NCBI GenBank assembly: GCA_944389895.1
Contig: CALXOA010000090.1
Location: 1-64,000 of the forward strand
DNA: 64,000 nt
From: an uncultured Victivallis sp.
GTDB lineage: Bacteria; Verrucomicrobiota; Lentisphaeria; Victivallales; Victivallaceae
Reading direction: 5' to 3'
Below are positions 28,513-36,656 of this stretch, in pieces. The notes under the pieces are model-generated. The model saw only the letters and a program-made list of their open reading frames with translations, made no database searches and was not told where the DNA came from. Each line of letters begins with the position of its first letter. The stretch's first letter is position 1. The translations under genes and the position numbers were made by a program.

Positions 28513-28982
28513 AACACCACCTGCATCGGTATGAAGCGGATTCCTGAGACGCACTTCTCCTCTCCCGTTTCGCAGAACCCGAGATGATGGTAGGCCTCAA
28601 GCGCATTCGGGGCGGCGAAGACCGTCAGAACTTCCAGCTCCGGATGCACCCGGCGGGCCAGAGTCGCGGCCCGGGCCAGCAACCGCCGGGCGATTCCGCA
28701 ACACTGAAAGCACGGCGCGACGAAAAGCATCGAAATATGGCGGAACTCCCGCAGTTCGATCACGCCGACGATTTCACCGTCAGACTCCGCCACCACCATC
28801 TGGCAGCCGGAATGCTGCCGCTCGACAATCGACTCCGGCAGAATATAGGCACCGAATGCCAGACGCCCCTCATCAGAATAATACGGTCGTATCGCCGCTT
28901 CAAAACACTCCGCCGCCACACGGCAGACACCGGTTTCATCGCCGGGCCGATAGAGCCGCAGGCGCGGCGGGGCACCCTCCAT
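28509..28982 (-). CDS. GNAT-family N-acetyltransferase
   Basis: The 157-residue protein has the GNAT fold with core VGVIELREFRHISMLFV and acetyl-CoA loop CCGIARRLLARAA (Q/R-x-x-G-x-A/G type), then NALEAYHHLGFCETG. The acceptor is unknown. GAGGAG lies 8 bases before the ATG at 28982; the GTG at 28991 would overlap ppk more deeply. It is the fourth gene of the lipoprotein-ppx-ppk-GNAT-hemolysin run. Confidence 0.85.
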   Translation of the reverse strand: MEGAPPRLRLYRPGDETGVCRVAAECFEAAIRPYYSDEGRLAFGAYILPESIVERQHSGCQMVVAESDGEIVGVIELREFRHISMLFVAPCFQCCGIARRLLARAATLARRVHPELEVLTVFAAPNALEAYHHLGFCETGEEKCVSGIRFIPMQVVL

Positions 28983-28987
28983 GCTCG

Positions 28988-31192
28988 TCACTCCTCTTCG
29001 CGAGGCTCTTCCGCCTCCTCTTCATCGTCGGCGAAAACCGGAGGCGACGCAGGAGCCGGCGAAGTGTAAACCTTCAAAGCCTCGCCGGTCACGTTACGCA
29101 TCTCCTCATCGGCGAGCCGCTTCAGATAACGGTAACTGTTGTACTGGCTGCGGGCATCGGTGTAGCTCCCGGCCATTGAACGGGTATAGACCCCGGAAGC
29201 GAGCAACCGGCGTATCTTGTCGGTGTCGTGAAGCTGAAAAGCCAGCAGGCGATCGAGCACCGACCGGATCTTCTCATCCTCAACCGGAAACAGCAGTTCG
29301 ACCCGGCGATCGAGGTTGCGATACATCCAGTCGGCACTGGCGAGGTAGTATTCACTGTCGCCGTTGTTGAAGAAGTAGAAAAGCCGGCTGTGTTCCAGAA
29401 AACGATCGACAATGCTGATGATCCTGACGTTCTCCTGCCCGGGCTTCGGTTTGTAACAGCAGATGCCGCGCACGATCAGGTCGATCTCGACTCCGGCATC
29501 GGCCGCCCGGTGCAGCAATCGGATCATCTTCTCATCCGAAAGACTGTTCATCTTGGCGATGATCCGCCCCGGCCTGTCCGGAGTGGAGTTGCGGATCTCG
29601 CGCTCGATCATGGCCGACACCCGGCGGCGCAGGTCAAAGGGAGAAGCGGCGATCTTGCGCCACTCCGACGGCGGAGAGGAGTATCCGGTCAGTACATTGA
29701 AGAGGTTCGCCACATCGAAACAGAGATCCGGGTCGCAACTCATGATTCCGAGATCGGTGTAGAGCGCGGCGGTCTTGTCGTTGTAATTACCGGTCGCCAG
29801 ATGGACATAACGCCGGATCGCGCCATTCTCCCGGCGGACGATCAGAAGCGCCTTGCAGTGCACCTTGAGCCCGGCGACGCCGTACACGACATGCGCACCG
29901 GACTCCTCCAGCAGGCGAGCCCAGGCGATGTTGTTCCCCTCGTCGAAGCGTGCCTTCAACTCGACCACCACAGTCACCTGTTTTCCGTTTTCAGCCGCAT
30001 GCTGCAGCGAACGCACCACCGGTGAGTTGCCGCTGACCCGGTAGAGCGTCTGCTTGATCGCCAGCACATCGGGATCCTCCGCCGCCTGCTGAAGCAGTCT
30101 CAGGATCGGCGTGAACGAATGAAAGGGCGGTGCCACCAGAACCGTTCCGCGGGCGGCAATCGCGTCGAAAGCGGAAGAGTGTTCCGAAAAAGCCGCCGGC
30201 ATCACGCCGGGCCACGCCGGTTCCAGCAACTCGGGCAGTCGCGCCTTGCCGACCAGCTCAAAGAACTGCTTGAGATGCAACGGCCCGTGGACATGGTACC
30301 AGAACTGCTCATCAAGCCGGAACTCGTTCCGCAGCCATTTCGCCAGCGGCCCGCGGGTGTTGTTCAGGAGTTCGACCCGGATCGGCTCCCGGTGGCGGCG
30401 CTGCAGCAGCTTCTTTTCAATGCTCTGCAACAGGTCGTCGGCCCGCTCGTCTTCGACAGAGAAATCCATGTCGCGAGTCACCCGGAAGGGGAAATACTCT
30501 TCCAGCTCGCAGCCGGAGAAGAGTTCCCCGAGATACTCCATGATCAACTCTTCGAGAAGCACAAAGGTGCGCCCCGGCCGCCCGTCCGGAACCTCGATGA
30601 AACGCGGCAACACCTCGGGGACCTCCACAAAGGCGTACACCAGGTGTTCTCCGCCCTCCGGACGCATGCTGACCGCGATTTCAATCGCACCCGAGTTCAG
30701 AATCGGGAAAGGATGCGCCTGATCAACGGCAAGCGGCGTCAACACCGGCAGGACCTGAGTCCGGAAATATCCTGCCAGATCGGAACGCACCGTTCCGGGC
30801 AGCGTCGCCGGACGGCAGATCCGCACTCCCCGAGTCTCCAGCTCCGGCAGAATCCCTTCCTGGAGCAGCTCGGCCTGCCGCTTCAGCAGCCTTTCAAGTT
30901 TTCGGCGCAGCTGTGCAAGCTGTTCGGAAGGGCGGTTGCCTGCCGGATCCGGCAGGTCCTGCTCCATCTTGACCATCTGGCGCAACCCCGCAACCCGGAC
31001 CATGAAAAACTCATCGAGGTTGCTGCTGAAAATCGCGATGAACTTCAGACGCTCCAGCAACGGATTCGCGAGGCAGGCCGCCTCGTCGAGCACCCGGGAG
31101 TTGAAGTCGATCCAGCTCAGATCCCGGCTGATGAACAGATCCGCATCCCGGCGCTCGGGCCGGACTTTTTCCGTTTTTCTCTCCTTTTTCAT
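28988..31192 (-). CDS. ppk1: Polyphosphate kinase 1
   Basis: The 734-residue length and sequence match PPK1. It has an N-terminal segment FISRDLSWIDFNSRVLDEA with FSSNLDEFFMVRVAGLRQ, IKQTLYRVSGNSPVV, the active-site region GLKVHCKALLIV with the His that is phosphorylated, YVHLATGNYNDKTAALYTDL, and IIAKMNSLSD. The enzyme makes polyphosphate reversibly from ATP at the membrane. The ATG overlaps the ppx stop as ATGA. The C-terminus is acidic (DDEEEAEEPREEE). Confidence 0.96.
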   Translation of the reverse strand: MKKERKTEKVRPERRDADLFISRDLSWIDFNSRVLDEAACLANPLLERLKFIAIFSSNLDEFFMVRVAGLRQMVKMEQDLPDPAGNRPSEQLAQLRRKLERLLKRQAELLQEGILPELETRGVRICRPATLPGTVRSDLAGYFRTQVLPVLTPLAVDQAHPFPILNSGAIEIAVSMRPEGGEHLVYAFVEVPEVLPRFIEVPDGRPGRTFVLLEELIMEYLGELFSGCELEEYFPFRVTRDMDFSVEDERADDLLQSIEKKLLQRRHREPIRVELLNNTRGPLAKWLRNEFRLDEQFWYHVHGPLHLKQFFELVGKARLPELLEPAWPGVMPAAFSEHSSAFDAIAARGTVLVAPPFHSFTPILRLLQQAAEDPDVLAIKQTLYRVSGNSPVVRSLQHAAENGKQVTVVVELKARFDEGNNIAWARLLEESGAHVVYGVAGLKVHCKALLIVRRENGAIRRYVHLATGNYNDKTAALYTDLGIMSCDPDLCFDVANLFNVLTGYSSPPSEWRKIAASPFDLRRRVSAMIEREIRNSTPDRPGRIIAKMNSLSDEKMIRLLHRAADAGVEIDLIVRGICCYKPKPGQENVRIISIVDRFLEHSRLFYFFNNGDSEYYLASADWMYRNLDRRVELLFPVEDEKIRSVLDRLLAFQLHDTDKIRRLLASGVYTRSMAGSYTDARSQYNSYRYLKRLADEEMRNVTGEALKVYTSPAPASPPVFADDEEEAEEPREEE

Positions 31193-32763
31193 AATGACAG
31201 AGGCGCCTCTTCAATCTTCAGTTCCAAACCGAACACCTGGGAAAACAATCCGCCCTTGAGTTCGAGGTAGAGCCGCTCCGAACGGAAATCCCCCGACTCG
31301 GGAACCATCACCGTCAGCGTATGGCCGCGCATCACCAGCCGCATCTTGGCAAACCTGCCGTGGCGAGAACAATCCAGCGCATCCGCCACCCGCAGAATCG
31401 AAGCGAGTTTCAACACCGTCACCTTGTCCTCGGCGGACAAACCGGTGTATTCCGGATGCGACACCTTGGGCACCGATTTCCGGTGATAACGGGAAATCGT
31501 CGCGATCAACTGCTGCTCCCGATCCGATATTCCGGGCAGCTGCATGTTGGAAATCAGATACCAGGAGTGTTTGTGGTGTTGTCTGGTGTCGACGAAGCGA
31601 CCGATGTCATGAAGCCGTGCCGCAACCTCCAGCAGCAGCAGCGAACGCGGTGCGAAGTCGAAATTGCGTTTGAGTTTCTCAAAGAACTTCACACTGATCT
31701 CCGAAACCTGCTCCGCGTGGTCGGGATCAAATCCGTATTTGCGGCCGATCGCATCGCAGACCGCGATCAGGTCGTCGTGAAAAGGTCTCGCATCCGGAAA
31801 CCGGCTGCGTCGGACCAGGTCGTGAATCAGCGCGCTCCGGGTCGTAGTGCCCGGGCAGATGAAATCGACGCAGTTGAACTCTTCGAGAAAATAATTCAGA
31901 ATCCAGGCGCAGACCGCCACGCTGGACGCCGCGTCCACAGGAAGTTTGAGTTCTCCCGCCAGCTGGGAATCCTCAATTCCCATCACCCGGCGCACCGTTC
32001 CGGCAACCACTCCGGGTTCCATGACGGCAAACTCCTCTTCGCTGAGTTCGGCTGCGGCACCGGCGGCCATCCCGGCCAGAATCCGCACCGACGCCCCCAT
32101 CCCGATCAACGTAACCGGCTGATCCGGCGCAATGCCGACACATTCGGCCAGCCGTTGCCGGATATCCTGCGAATTGAGAGTGCCGACCACCTGCTCGGCG
32201 GAGACGCCGAAACTGCCGAGAGCGTCGAAGAGCCGCACCGTACCGAGCGGGACCTCCTCGCTGAAACGCATCAACCCTTTCTCGAAGTAGGAGACCAGCA
32301 GCGACCCGGTCCCCACAATCAGGCAGATGCCGGTGAGCGAGTCGAAGTCGAGTTTACGGCGAAGCAGTTCACGCATCGACAGGTAGGAGATCTTGGTCTC
32401 CTCCTGCGCCTCGAGAATCTCGAGCTCAAGCCCGGAGTCGTTGCGGATCCGGTTCATCACCAGTTCGCGGTTGAACGCCTCGCGGATCGCACTGGTTGCC
32501 ACCACGCGGTGAAACCGGATCCGGTATTCGCCGAGTTTCCGCGAGAAATCCGTCATCACGGAAGAGAGGCGGGCCAGAGTCTCCGGAGAGACCTGACCGT
32601 TGCGGAAGACATCGTACCCGAGATTCACCGTCCGCGAAAGACTCTCGAGCAATTCAATCTTCTCATCGGAGGAAACCTCGAAAATATCCAGCCGGATCGA
32701 ATGCGCCCCGACATCGACGATTCCCGCCTGAAAGGGCACTGCGAAACGCTTCCGTTTTTTCAT
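31189..32763 (-). CDS. ppx: Exopolyphosphatase Ppx/GppA family with C-terminal HD domain
   Basis: Residues about 10-310 form the ASKHA phosphatase part: GIVDVGAHSIRLDIFEV, VVATSAIREAFNRELV and LEILEAQEETKISYLSM, with the catalytic Glu region. Residues about 330-510 carry an HD-like domain, RLHDIGRFVDTRQHHKHSWY. The usual DIGGGSTE phosphate loop is replaced by LIVGTGSLLVSYFEKG, so phosphatase activity may be altered. The ATG at 32763 directly follows AAGGAG, an unusually tight spacing, but the longer frame has no start or SD. It is coupled to ppk1, which is the expected antagonistic pair. Confidence 0.88.
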   Translation of the reverse strand: MKKRKRFAVPFQAGIVDVGAHSIRLDIFEVSSDEKIELLESLSRTVNLGYDVFRNGQVSPETLARLSSVMTDFSRKLGEYRIRFHRVVATSAIREAFNRELVMNRIRNDSGLELEILEAQEETKISYLSMRELLRRKLDFDSLTGICLIVGTGSLLVSYFEKGLMRFSEEVPLGTVRLFDALGSFGVSAEQVVGTLNSQDIRQRLAECVGIAPDQPVTLIGMGASVRILAGMAAGAAAELSEEEFAVMEPGVVAGTVRRVMGIEDSQLAGELKLPVDAASSVAVCAWILNYFLEEFNCVDFICPGTTTRSALIHDLVRRSRFPDARPFHDDLIAVCDAIGRKYGFDPDHAEQVSEISVKFFEKLKRNFDFAPRSLLLLEVAARLHDIGRFVDTRQHHKHSWYLISNMQLPGISDREQQLIATISRYHRKSVPKVSHPEYTGLSAEDKVTVLKLASILRVADALDCSRHGRFAKMRLVMRGHTLTVMVPESGDFRSERLYLELKGGLFSQVFGLELKIEEAPLSL

Positions 32764-32792
32764 CTCCTTCCCCCGCTTTACCGGAAAGCACC

Positions 32793-33362
32793 TCAGAACC
32801 AGGAACGCGTATCCGGATTGTAGTAAAGATAATTCTTGCTGGCGTACTTGACCACCCCTTTGGCGGTCACCGGGTCGATGCCGACCCGCAGGGTCACCCA
32901 TTCCGGCTGACGATCCGAGGTCTCCGGAATGAAGCTGCCGAAATAGATGCCGTCGATCACCAGCGCCACCGGTTCATCGCGATAACGCCCGGCGAGAATC
33001 TGCCACTGCAGCTTGCCGAAGCGGTCGATCCGGAACTGGAGGTCGCACAGATCCGGATTTCCCGGCCGCGAAACCACACGGGCGTCACGGATGTTCTTGC
33101 TGCTGAAATTCTGATTGGTGTTGATCCAGACCGTACGCCCGTCCAGCCCCTGAATCTCCTTCTCCAGCTCGCTTGCCCGGGGATAGCGGACAATCGAGAA
33201 AATACCGACCACGTAACGCGGCTGGTAATCTTCGCTGTTCGGATCATCGGAAAAACTCGATTCATCGTTCAGCGCATCCCGCATGATCTGGTTGAATTCC
33301 TCGCAACCTGCGATGAGGAAAAGAGAACAGACAGCGGGCAGCAACCACAGCAACCTGCGCAT
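32793..33362 (-). CDS. Lipoprotein with SecD P1-head-like domain
   Basis: MRRLLWLLPAVCSLFLIAGC ends in a clear lipobox (LIAGC), so the protein is a membrane-anchored lipoprotein. The rest resembles the P1 head of SecD/SecDF: TNQNFSSKNIRDARVV, then LQFRIDRFGKLQWQILAGRY, and EPVALVIDGIYFGSFIPETS. This similarity is by eye. AAGGAGG precedes the ATG at 33362. The gene heads the ppx-ppk operon, 29 bases before ppx, so a role near the membrane with polyphosphate or protein export is possible. It has no transmembrane part of SecD. Confidence 0.75.
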   Translation of the reverse strand: MRRLLWLLPAVCSLFLIAGCEEFNQIMRDALNDESSFSDDPNSEDYQPRYVVGIFSIVRYPRASELEKEIQGLDGRTVWINTNQNFSSKNIRDARVVSRPGNPDLCDLQFRIDRFGKLQWQILAGRYRDEPVALVIDGIYFGSFIPETSDRQPEWVTLRVGIDPVTAKGVVKYASKNYLYYNPDTRSWF

Positions 33363-33408
33363 AACACCTCCTTGCAATCAATGCTAATATAGCGTCATAT
33401 TTTTGCTT

Positions 33409-33421
33409 TTGCCATTGGCAA
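33409..33421. promoter_or_regulatory. 13-bp palindrome in the divergent ppx/aroE regulatory region
   Basis: TTGCCA-T-TGGCAA is perfect and overlaps the -35 of the aroE promoter. A regulator binding here could affect both divergent transcripts. It may also be a coincidence of the -35 sequence. Confidence 0.35.
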
Positions 33422-33443
33422 GCACGAACTGGTCATGTATATT
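33415..33443 (+). promoter_or_regulatory. Promoter of aroE-prepilin peptidase
   Basis: TTGGCA (33415-33420) and TATATT (33438-33443) are separated by 17 bases. The start near 33450 leaves a leader of about 37 bases to the aroE ATG. Confidence 0.65.
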
Positions 33444-33486
33444 AACACCATCTTAACAAAATATCCAATTCGGAACCCTGAAAAAG

Positions 33487-34329
33487 ATGATAAAATACAT
33501 GGTCATCGGCGACCCGGTCGCCCACAGCCGTTCTCCCGGCATGCAGAACGCCGCATTCGAATTTCACCACCTCGGCTCCCCTTACGGCGCCCGGCGCGTC
33601 CGGCCGGAGGAATTGCCCGATTTCATCGCTTTCGCCCGGAAAAATCTCGCAGGGGTAAACCTCACCGTGCCGCACAAGCAGGCGGTGATTCCGTTGATCG
33701 ACGAGGTCGACCCGGCAGCCCGGCAGGCCGGAAGTGTCAACACGCTTCTGATCGAGGCCGGGCACATCCGCGGCACCAGCACCGACGGCTACGGGCTCGA
33801 ACATGCCCTGCTGGAAAACTTCCACCGGCCGGTTCGCGGGGGCAGGTTCTGTTTCATCGGCGCCGGCGGCGCCGCCCACGCGACCGCGTTCCACCTCGCC
33901 GATGCCGGTGCTGCCGCGATCCGCATCGCCAACCGCACCGTGGAGAAGGCGGGGCGGATCGCCGACCGCCTGGCGGAACTGCACCCCGGTCTCACCGTCG
34001 CCGTCGCCCGGCCGGATGAAACGGCGAAGCTTGAAGAGTGGCTGGCCGACACCGATTTTCTGATCCAGGCGACCAGCCTCGGACTTCGCGACGAAGATCC
34101 GGCGCCAATCGAACCGGAGTTGCTGGCCCCGGGATCGAACTTCTGCTTCTTCGACACCATCTACCGCGAAACGCCCCTGCTCCGGCGCGCCTGTGCCGTC
34201 GGCATTCCCGCCGCCGGCGGAGAACTGATGCTGATTCACCAGGGAGCGAAATCATTCGAACTCTGGACCGGCCTGGAAGCACCGGTCGAACAGATGCGCC
34301 GCGGTTTCCGGGAGTACCGGCCATGCTGA
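33487..34329 (+). CDS. aroE: Shikimate dehydrogenase
   Basis: The family motifs are all present: VIGDPVAHSRSPGMQNAAF, AGVNLTVPHKQAV with the catalytic Lys, GSVNTLLIEAG, TDGYGL with the catalytic Asp, the NADP loop FIGAGGAAHATAF followed by IANRT, and IPAAGGELMLIHQGAKSFEL. The enzyme reduces 3-dehydroshikimate in the cytoplasm for aromatic amino-acid synthesis. The length of 280 is normal. Its end overlaps the prepilin peptidase gene by 7 bases. Confidence 0.95.
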   Translation: MIKYMVIGDPVAHSRSPGMQNAAFEFHHLGSPYGARRVRPEELPDFIAFARKNLAGVNLTVPHKQAVIPLIDEVDPAARQAGSVNTLLIEAGHIRGTSTDGYGLEHALLENFHRPVRGGRFCFIGAGGAAHATAFHLADAGAAAIRIANRTVEKAGRIADRLAELHPGLTVAVARPDETAKLEEWLADTDFLIQATSLGLRDEDPAPIEPELLAPGSNFCFFDTIYRETPLLRRACAVGIPAAGGELMLIHQGAKSFELWTGLEAPVEQMRRGFREYRPC

Positions 34330-35216
34330 GACTCACGGACGGCGGAGCCGACTGGTGGATGCGCGCGGGGATGGAGTATCCCGTCGTGCTGGTGTTCTTC
34401 CTCGCGGCCATCTTCATCTTCGGAAGCTGTCTCGGCAGTTTTCTGAATGTCTGTATCTGGCGGATGCCGCTGGGGGAATCGATCGCCGATGCCCCTTCCC
34501 ACTGTACCAGCTGCGGCAGCGAAATCCGCTGGTACGACAATATTCCGATCGTCAGTTATCTGGTGCTGCGGGGACGCTGCCGCCATTGCGGTGCGCCCTA
34601 CAGTTGCCGTTATCTCGTGGTCGAAGCGCTTACCGGAACATTGTTCGCCCTGATTTTCGTAAAGGTGGGGCTGGTGCGTCAGCCGCCGGAGACGCTCGCG
34701 GTCTACTGGCCGATGACGCTGCTGTGCATCACAACTGCCTGGATCGACGCCGAACACAGGATCATTCCGGACGCAACCACCTATCCGGCGATGTTTCTGG
34801 GCATGGCGGCGGCCGTGCTCTTTCCGTCGATCTGGGGAGAAAACACCGGCAGGATTTCAGCACCGGTTCTGGCGGCGCTGTCGGGAGTGCTCCCGGCACT
34901 CTTTCTCGCTCTCTTCGCACTGGCCGGGCGCCGGATCGCCCGCCGGGAAGTGCTCGGCTGGGGAGATGTCAAATTCATCGCAGCGACCGGAATCCTGCTC
35001 GGAGTACCCGGAGCGCTGTTCACGTTGCTCGCGGGATCGCTCACCGGAACCTTCTACGGGATCGGATTCGCGACGGCGCGGCGGCGGCCGCTCCGGCGGA
35101 CCAGCATCGCCTTCGGGCCGTTTCTCGCCGGAGCGGCGCTGGTCTGGATTTTCGCCGGAGAAACGTTGCTTCGCGGGTATTTGCATTTTGCGGTTCCCGG
35201 CGTGCTTGCACAATAG
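34323..35216 (+). CDS. pilD: Type 4 prepilin peptidase (A24)
   Basis: GSCLGSFLNVCIWRMPLGES, the zinc cysteines CTSC (61/64) and CRHC (86/89), and the two catalytic aspartates in AWIDAEHRIIPD (Asp142) and GWGDVKF (Asp215) identify a full-length bifunctional prepilin peptidase/methylase with about seven membrane helices. It is the enzyme expected to cleave the FTLIE-type pseudopilins encoded elsewhere in the window. GGGAG lies 8 bases before the ATG at 34323, which overlaps the end of aroE. Confidence 0.95.
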   Translation: MLRLTDGGADWWMRAGMEYPVVLVFFLAAIFIFGSCLGSFLNVCIWRMPLGESIADAPSHCTSCGSEIRWYDNIPIVSYLVLRGRCRHCGAPYSCRYLVVEALTGTLFALIFVKVGLVRQPPETLAVYWPMTLLCITTAWIDAEHRIIPDATTYPAMFLGMAAAVLFPSIWGENTGRISAPVLAALSGVLPALFLALFALAGRRIARREVLGWGDVKFIAATGILLGVPGALFTLLAGSLTGTFYGIGFATARRRPLRRTSIAFGPFLAGAALVWIFAGETLLRGYLHFAVPGVLAQ

Positions 35217-35233
35217 CCGCGCTGTGTTATATT
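35206..35233 (+). promoter_or_regulatory. Promoter of the rhamnose operon
   Basis: TTGCAC (35206-35211) and TATATT (35228-35233) are 16 bases apart. The -35 overlaps the end of the prepilin peptidase gene. Confidence 0.5.
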
Positions 35234-35291
35234 AACGTATGGTTATGCCTTCTACAAGGTGAAAAAAATTCAAGTTTCCAAGGAGGGAAAA

Positions 35292-36539
35292 ATGGCTTCC
35301 ATGTTCGATGCGGCCAAACAGGTGTACGCCGATCTCGGCGTCGATGTCGAAGCGGCGTTCAAGCGGCTCGATCAGATCGCGGTCAGTCTCCACTGCTGGC
35401 AGGGTGATGACGTCACCGGATTCGGAAACGACGCCGCTCTCGACGGCGGGATTCAGGTCACCGGCAACTATCCCGGCCGGGCACGCACCCCCGGGGAGTT
35501 GCGCGCCGACATCGACATGGTGCTGGCACTCGTTCCCGGGAAAAAACGGCTCAACCTCCATTCGCTCTATGCCGAAACCAACGGAAAGAAGGTCGACCGT
35601 AACGAAATCCTGCCGGAACACTTCGCAAACTGGATCGACTGGGCGATGGAACGCAAGGTCGGTCTCGACTTCAATCCGTCGTTTTTCTCGCACCCGATGC
35701 TGAAGAACGGGCTGACGTTGAGCAGCCCCGAAGCGTCAGTGCGCAAATTCTGGATCGAACACGGCATCGCCTGCCGCAAAATCGCCGAGGTGTTCGGGAA
35801 AAAACTCAGAAACACCTGCATCACCAACTTCTGGGTGCCGGACGGGTTCAAGGATACGCCGTACGACCGGCTCGCTCCCCGCGAGCGTCTCGCCGACTCC
35901 CTCGACCGGATTTTTGCGGTGGAAATCAATCCGAAGTACAACCGTGATGCGGTCGAGTGCAAACTCTTCGGCATCGGCGCGGAAAGCTGCACCGTCGGGT
36001 CGCATGAGTTCTACATGGGCTATGCGATGCGCAACAACAAGCTGCTCTGCCTTGACGCAGGCCACTTCCATCCGACCGAAGTGATTTCCGACAAGCTGAG
36101 CAGCTGCCTGCTCTTCGTCGACGAAGTGCTGCTGCACGTCAGCCGCGGAGTCCGCTGGGACAGCGACCACGTCGTGACCATGACCGACGAACTCAAGGCG
36201 ATCGCCGAAGAGGTGATCCGCCACAACTACGACAAGCGGGTCCACATCGGCCTCGACTATTTCGACGGTTCGATCAACCGGATCGCGGCATGGACGATCG
36301 GTGCGCGCAACATGTCCAAGGCGCTGCTGATGGCGCTGGTCGAACCGGCGGCGATGCTCAAGAAAGTGGAGAAGGCCGGCGACTTCACCAGCCGCCTCGC
36401 GCTGCTGGAAGAGGTCAAGACGCTGCCTTTCGCCCCGATCTGGAACGAATATTGCGAGCGCTGCAATGTTCCGGTCGGCCCGGCCTGGCTGGCCGAAGTC
36501 AAGAAGTACGAAGCCGAAGTGCTTTCAAAGCGCAAGTAA
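35292..36539 (+). CDS. rhaA: L-rhamnose isomerase
   Basis: The 415-residue protein matches RhaA in length and sequence: [71 protein letters not shown], the metal-binding [12 protein letters not shown], and [17 protein letters not shown]. It converts L-rhamnose to L-rhamnulose in the cytoplasm. AGGAGG lies 5 bases before the ATG at 35292, which rules out the longer frame from 35259. A hairpin separates it from the aldolase-dehydrogenase gene, which may set the ratio of the two products. Confidence 0.95.
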   Translation: MASMFDAAKQVYADLGVDVEAAFKRLDQIAVSLHCWQGDDVTGFGNDAALDGGIQVTGNYPGRARTPGELRADIDMVLALVPGKKRLNLHSLYAETNGKKVDRNEILPEHFANWIDWAMERKVGLDFNPSFFSHPMLKNGLTLSSPEASVRKFWIEHGIACRKIAEVFGKKLRNTCITNFWVPDGFKDTPYDRLAPRERLADSLDRIFAVEINPKYNRDAVECKLFGIGAESCTVGSHEFYMGYAMRNNKLLCLDAGHFHPTEVISDKLSSCLLFVDEVLLHVSRGVRWDSDHVVTMTDELKAIAEEVIRHNYDKRVHIGLDYFDGSINRIAAWTIGARNMSKALLMALVEPAAMLKKVEKAGDFTSRLALLEEVKTLPFAPIWNEYCERCNVPVGPAWLAEVKKYEAEVLSKRK

Positions 36540-36563
36540 GCCGGGAACTCCGGCTCCGGACCG

Positions 36564-36598
36564 AACTCCCGCGCCCGTCAGGGAAAGGCGCGGGAGTT
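36564..36598 (+). terminator. Hairpin between rhaA and rhaEW (terminator or attenuator)
   Basis: AACTCCCGCGCC (36564-36575) pairs perfectly over 12 bases with GGCGCGGGAGTT (36587-36598), followed by a T-rich but broken tract (TGGTGTTTCATTT). Partial read-through into rhaEW, or protection of the rhaA mRNA end, is plausible. Confidence 0.65.
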
Positions 36599-36656
36599 TG
36601 GTGTTTCATTTCAGGGCATTCCATAAGGGAACTAAAAATATTCAAGGGAAAGCAAA

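Noticed and set aside
34038..34322. Upstream extension of the prepilin peptidase frame
   Set aside because: It runs in another frame through aroE; GGGAG before ATG 34323 gives a normal start.
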